This document shows, piece after piece, positions 62,500-64,000 of a stretch of 64,000 nucleotides of DNA. The notes under the pieces are model-generated. The model saw only the letters and a list, made by a program, of their open reading frames with translations. It made no database searches and was not told the origin of the DNA. The stretch is taken from the NCBI RefSeq assembly GCF_013201035.1, contig NZ_CP053707.1, forward strand, positions 3,410,001-3,474,000, read 5' to 3'. Position numbers and translations under genes: made by a program. Source of the stretch: Arthrobacter sp. NEB 688. Its GTDB lineage: Bacteria > Actinomycetota > Actinomycetes > Actinomycetales > Dermatophilaceae. Every line of letters starts with the position of its first letter. Within the stretch, counting starts at the first letter, position 1.

Positions 62500-63014
62500 C
62501 CCCCGCCCGCCGTTGGCGCCGCACCGCCACGCTCCTCGTGGTCCTCGCCGACGTGCTCCTCCTCGGCCTGGCCTCGCTCTCGACCCCGGTCACCGCTCTC
62601 GTCCTTACCCTCCCGCTCGCGGGGCTCACCTGGTGGGGGCTGCGCCGCCCCGGCCGCTGGGGCGCCACCCTCCTCGTCGTCGCCCAGGTGGTCGTCGTCG
62701 GGACGAGCGGGGCCGCGCCCGCGGACATCGGGGGCTGGGCCGCGGCGGTGCTGGCCGCCGCGCTCGTCCTGGCGACGCACCTGTGCCTCGCCCTCCTCGC
62801 GGCCTTCCCGCCCGGCGCCGGCCTGCCGCGCGCGACCCTGCGCCGGTGGGCGTCGCAGGGCGGCCTGCTCGCCACGGCGGGGGCCGCGGCCGCGGTCGTG
62901 GGGCTCCTCGGGTCGCGCACCCCGTCGGCGTGGGGCACGGTCGTCGTCACGCTCGCGCTCGCGGGGCTGGCCGCCACCGCGGCGCTCGCCTGGCGCACCG
63001 CCCGCTCCGGCTGA
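62496..63014 (+). CDS. Uncharacterised membrane protein, last gene of MoxR operon
   Basis: A 172-residue protein with five or six predicted helices and a basic N terminus. No family recognised. The ATG overlaps the DUF58 stop (ATGA), so it belongs to the operon. A large hairpin lies downstream at 63087-63132. Confidence 0.65.
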   Translation: MTPARRWRRTATLLVVLADVLLLGLASLSTPVTALVLTLPLAGLTWWGLRRPGRWGATLLVVAQVVVVGTSGAAPADIGGWAAAVLAAALVLATHLCLALLAAFPPGAGLPRATLRRWASQGGLLATAGAAAAVVGLLGSRTPSAWGTVVVTLALAGLAATAALAWRTARSG

Positions 63015-63086
63015 CGCGGAGCCGGTCCGGCCCTGCCAGGCCCCGTCGGACAACGGCTGCCGCCGAGGCGTACCGCCCGTGCCCCG

Positions 63087-63132
63087 ACGCACGCGAGCCC
63101 GGACCGACGGTCCGGGCTCGCGGGGTGCGTCG
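63087..63132. terminator. Hairpin between the MoxR operon and clpX
   Basis: GCGAGCCCGGACC (63094-63106) pairs perfectly with GGTCCGGGCTCGC (63110-63122) around a 3-base loop. The outer arms GACGCAC (63087-63093) and GTGCGTC (63126-63132) extend it with a small bulge. It lies between convergent stops (63014 and 63144) and should work in both directions. Confidence 0.8.
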
Positions 63133-63143
63133 TGGGGTCGCCG

Positions 63144-64000
<857 letters not shown>

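Overview
The window is chromosomal DNA from a very GC-rich actinobacterium. Codon third positions are almost all G or C, GTG starts are frequent, and adjacent genes often overlap as ATGA or GTGA. Gene content (an ESX-type secretion locus, a mycosin, an Lsr2-like domain, the clpX / valS / folC / DUF4233 / ndk / mreBCD neighbourhood) suits the Micrococcales, perhaps Intrasporangiaceae; the family placement is inference. No rRNA, tRNA, insertion sequence, phage or CRISPR array was seen.

Layout. 1-1.5 kb: the start of a PLP-dependent decarboxylase and a coupled pair of uncharacterised genes. 1.7-12.2 kb: lpdA follows by 10 bases the last gene of an exopolysaccharide operon (Wzx-like flippase, three glycosyltransferases, acyltransferase, O-antigen-ligase-like polymerase, Wzz-like protein). 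A divergent pair encodes an Alg14/Alg13-like glycosyltransferase and a second acyltransferase. 12.3-16.6 kb: the elongation operon mreB-mreC-mreD-PBP2. 16.9-23.1 kb: ndk, a DUF4233 gene and folC, interrupted by an ABC exporter with a two-component system. 23.2-25.1 kb: a methyltransferase, then cysteine dioxygenase and rhodanese behind a probable leaderless cysteine-containing leader peptide.

25.3-36.5 kb: a GNAT acetyltransferase and ileS with its T-box. Head to head with the T-box lies a cobalamin riboswitch controlling five genes: two surface proteins that resemble the two halves of animal intrinsic factor, and an ECF transporter (EcfT, double EcfA, S component). I read this as a cobalamin capture and uptake system. 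A NUDIX-like gene follows. 36.5-39.9 kb: a lower-GC two-gene cassette (a PD-(D/E)XK nuclease and a DnaQ-BRCT-Lsr2-like fusion) between two 71-bp direct repeats.

39.9-54.9 kb: a type VII (ESX) secretion locus in several transcription units: plsC-like gene, eccC, eccD, a large WXG-type protein, mycP, a WXG-like protein, two WXG100 proteins, a second eccD, eccB and a second mycP. EccD and MycP each occur as two different paralogues. 55-64 kb: valS, a small membrane protein, a papain-like cysteine peptidase candidate, a five-gene DUF4129 / MoxR / DUF58 operon and the 3' part of clpX.

Two families of intergenic structured repeats occur: one with three copies (16.7, 25.2 and 25.9 kb) and one with two (36.5 and 39.8 kb).
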